A stretch of DNA of 15,853 nucleotides from Gemmatimonadota bacterium. GTDB lineage: Bacteria > JAAXHH01. Position 1 is the first letter of the stretch. Every line of letters starts with the position of its first letter. Under the pieces are notes generated by a model that saw only the letters and a program-made list of their open reading frames with translations, searched no databases and had not been told where the DNA came from. The translations under genes were made by a program, and so were the position numbers. Shown one piece after another: positions 13,460 to 15,853 of the stretch. The stretch covers positions 1 through 15,853 of the forward strand of contig JAPOOT010000501.1 in NCBI GenBank assembly GCA_026713285.1, written 5' to 3'.

Positions 13460-15853
13460 TCAGCCGTCCAGGGCCGCCCTGATCAGCTCGATCGGGTGAC
13501 GGGCGGTCCGCCCCGTGCCGTCGGCGATCTGGTGCCGGCAGGAGGTCCCCGTCGCCGCGAATTCAGTCACTTCATCGGCGTTCCGGATTGCCGGGAAAAG
13601 CCGGTCTTCACCGATTTTCATGGACAGGTCGTAGTGCTCCCGCTCGTAGCCGAAGCTGCCTGCCATCCCGCAACACCCGGTATTCAAGGTCGTTACCTCG
13701 TAACCGGGCACCAGTTCCAGGGAAGCCACTGTGGAACCCGTGCCGGATATGGCCTTCTGCTGGCAATGCCCGTGCAGGCTGATTTTCCCGTCGGTGGGTC
13801 TGACAGGGAGCGAAAGGCGTCCGGCTTCGTGTTCCCGGGCCAGGAATTCGTCGATCATGAACATGCTATCCGCTAATCTGGCGGACCGCGGGTCGTTTAC
13901 GAGGTCGCGGTAGTCGTCGCGGAACGTCATGACGCAGCTGGGCTCGCAGCCCACGATCGCCCAGCCGCGGTCCACGTACCGCTCCAGCTGAGCGATGTTG
14001 TACTCCGCGGCCGCCCGGGCCTGGCGCAGCATCCCTTTAGATATCAAGGGCCTGCCGCAGCAGGCGCGGGGTTCGGCAAGCACCACCCTGAAGCCTGAGC
14101 TTTCCAGTACTTCCACCGCCGCGATGCCGATATGGGGTTCGCTGTAGTTTATGAAAGTGTCGGGGAAGAAGACGACGGTCGGCCGGTCGCGGCCAACGCC
14201 GTTCGCCGGACTTCGTTGATAGAACCACTGTTCGAACGTCTCCTCGGCAAATTCCGGCAGGGACCGCCTCCTGTCCACGCCGATAGTCCGTTCCAGGATC
14301 CTCTTGTGCCAGGGATGGTTCAGGACCCGGTTGCTCAGCGGAGCGAAGGCGGAACCGAGCCGGTTGAGCGTCTCGATGCGGCCGAACAGTCGGTTGCGAA
14401 GAGGCAGGCCGTGTTTCTCGTAATAGTGGGCAAGAAACTCGTACTTCATCTTGGCCATATCGACGTTGGAAGGACATTCCCCTTTGCAGCCCTTGCACTC
14501 CAGGCAGAGATCGAGGGCTTCGTAAACCCGCCGGCTCGTGAAGCCTTCGTCGTCCAGCTTGCCGGAGAGGGCGGCCCGGAGCACGTTCGCGCGGCCCCTG
14601 GTGCTGTGTTCCTCGTCGAGCGTGGCGATATAGGACGGGCACATGGTGCCCACCAGTTTCTTGCGGCATGCGCCGACCCCGTTGCAGAGCTCGATGGACC
14701 GCGAGAAGCCGCCGTCGCCGGAGAAATCGAAAAAGGTGTTGATCTCCTCCGCCTGGTAAGCCGGTCCGAATCTAAGGTTGTCCGTCATCTTCTGGTTCGC
14801 GATGATCTTGCCTGGATTCATGATGCCGTTCGGGTCGAATACGGCCTTGACCTCTTTGAAAGCCTCGTAGAGCCGCGGGCCGAACACCTTCTCGTTCCAC
14901 TCGCTCCGTACGAGTCCGTCGCCGTGCTCGGAACTGACCGCGCCGCCATAGGCAATGACCAGGTCGCGTATCTCTTCGGCGATGGACCGCATTTTGGCGA
15001 TCTCTCCGGCCTCCTTGAGGTTGATGAGCGGCCGGATGTGAATCGTTCCCACGCTGGCGTGGGCGTAGTAGGACGCCACCGTGTCGTGTTTGTGGACGAT
15101 ATCGCGAAAGTCGCGGATGTAGTCCGGCAGCTTCTCCGGCGAGACGGCCGTGTCCTCCACGAAAGTGGCCGGCTTGGTATCCCCCTTCATGCCCATCAGC
15201 AACCCAAGCCCGGCCTTCCGGATGCCCCATGCGTTCGACTGGGCGGTGGCGGTTGTGGCCCGGACACAGGCATAGCCCAGGTTTTTCTCCCTGAGCAGGG
15301 CTTCGAGCGCATCCAGGCGGTTCGAGACCTCGTCGGCCGTTTCACCGTAGTATTCGACCATGAGGATGGCTTCCGGATCGCCTTCGATGAAGTCGCGCTG
15401 ATGAGCGGCCGCGGGAGAAGCCTTGGCCAGGTCCAATATGGTCCTGTCGGTGAGTTCCACCGCCGAGGGATCGGTCTTCAGGATCTCGACCGTCGCCTCC
15501 ATGGATTCGATCAGGTCCGAGAAATGGCAGATGCCCAGTCCGGTATGGGCCGGCAGCGGAACCAGGTTGACCCGCGCCTCGGTCACGGCGACCAGGGTGC
15601 CCTCGGACCCGACGATCATCTTGCAGGGATCGAAGGGACCGTCTCCGAGAAATTCGTCCAGGTTGTATCCGCCCACGCGACGCATGATCCGGGGGTACCG
15701 GGCCTCGATCTCGTCCCGGTGCTCGTGGGCGATTCGGCGGATTTCCCGATAGATCTTCCCCTCCATGCCGCCCTCGGCGGACTTCTCGCCGTACTCGCGG
15801 TCACCGACCGGCTTGAAGACCGTCTGCGTACCGTCGCTCAGGACCACGTCGAG
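13460..15853 (-). CDS. FAD-linked dehydrogenase fused to Fe-S/CCG domains (YdiJ / D-2-hydroxyglutarate dehydrogenase type), N-terminus off window
   Basis: Membrane-associated or cytosolic flavoprotein predicted to oxidise a D-2-hydroxy acid (2-hydroxyglutarate, lactate or glycolate) and pass electrons through iron-sulfur centres. The window shows 797 codons and the frame runs off the right edge; related proteins are about 950-1020 residues, so part of the FAD-binding domain is missing. Counting from the GTG codon at 15847, MIVGSEGTLVAVTEARVN at 77-94 ends the FAD-binding (PCMH) fold. The FAD-oxidase C-terminal domain with SSEHGDG and GIMNPGKI follows to about 350. Fe-S ligands are C388, C394, C403 and C448, C451, C454, C458 (CxxCxxCxxxCP). 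Two CCG motifs lie at 596-598 and 725-727. That GTG is internal, not a true start. It heads the probable operon with DUF1028 and the MFS gene. Fold and cofactors are sure; the substrate is inferred. Confidence 0.92.
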   Translation of the reverse strand, partial: LDVVLSDGTQTVFKPVGDREYGEKSAEGGMEGKIYREIRRIAHEHRDEIEARYPRIMRRVGGYNLDEFLGDGPFDPCKMIVGSEGTLVAVTEARVNLVPLPAHTGLGICHFSDLIESMEATVEILKTDPSAVELTDRTILDLAKASPAAAHQRDFIEGDPEAILMVEYYGETADEVSNRLDALEALLREKNLGYACVRATTATAQSNAWGIRKAGLGLLMGMKGDTKPATFVEDTAVSPEKLPDYIRDFRDIVHKHDTVASYYAHASVGTIHIRPLINLKEAGEIAKMRSIAEEIRDLVIAYGGAVSSEHGDGLVRSEWNEKVFGPRLYEAFKEVKAVFDPNGIMNPGKIIANQKMTDNLRFGPAYQAEEINTFFDFSGDGGFSRSIELCNGVGACRKKLVGTMCPSYIATLDEEHSTRGRANVLRAALSGKLDDEGFTSRRVYEALDLCLECKGCKGECPSNVDMAKMKYEFLAHYYEKHGLPLRNRLFGRIETLNRLGSAFAPLSNRVLNHPWHKRILERTIGVDRRRSLPEFAEETFEQWFYQRSPANGVGRDRPTVVFFPDTFINYSEPHIGIAAVEVLESSGFRVVLAEPRACCGRPLISKGMLRQARAAAEYNIAQLERYVDRGWAIVGCEPSCVMTFRDDYRDLVNDPRSARLADSMFMIDEFLAREHEAGRLSLPVRPTDGKISLHGHCQQKAISGTGSTVASLELVPGYEVTTLNTGCCGMAGSFGYEREHYDLSMKIGEDRLFPAIRNADEVTEFAATGTSCRHQIADGTGRTARHPIELIRAALDG

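Overview
This window looks like a chromosomal segment of a free-living bacterium with moderately high GC, about 60% over most of its length. It has no rRNA, tRNA, insertion sequence or CRISPR array. RecA and MutY are ordinary chromosomal housekeeping genes. The YtxJ-type protein suggests a bacillithiol-using lineage. Together with an AGCS transporter, a 2-oxoglutarate oxygenase, a DUF1028 protein and a fused FAD/Fe-S dehydrogenase, this fits an uncultivated member of the Gemmatimonadota/Latescibacterota-like groups. That placement is inference from gene content and is tentative.

Left block (1-5557, all minus strand). In transcription order it holds a large TPR lipoprotein, a 145-base array of five degenerate 29-base tandem repeats, an unrecognised 280-residue protein, a 2-oxoglutarate/Fe(II) oxygenase and a sodium:alanine-type symporter cut by the window edge. 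The last three genes may form an amino-acid uptake and modification module.

Centre (5558-8704). A 314-base divergent control region separates the TPR lipoprotein from recA on the plus strand. It carries a promoter for recA, a candidate SOS operator in the promoter spacer, inverted repeats and an AT-rich duplication. Downstream of recA there is no recX. Instead there is a segment of lower GC with a beta-class DNA methyltransferase. An overlapping reading frame follows that looks like a restriction-endonuclease partner split by a frameshift. The pair is probably a horizontally acquired, perhaps decaying, restriction-modification cassette lodged between recA and mutY.

Right block (8705-15853, all minus strand). 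In transcription order it holds a truncated fused FAD/Fe-S dehydrogenase of the D-2-hydroxyglutarate/glycolate oxidase type, a DUF1028 protein, an MFS transporter overlapping it by four bases, a YtxJ/bacilliredoxin-like protein, a DAO-family FAD oxidoreductase starting three bases later, and MutY. Close spacing suggests two coupled sets: dehydrogenase-DUF1028-MFS and YtxJ-oxidoreductase. MutY converges on the restriction-modification segment.
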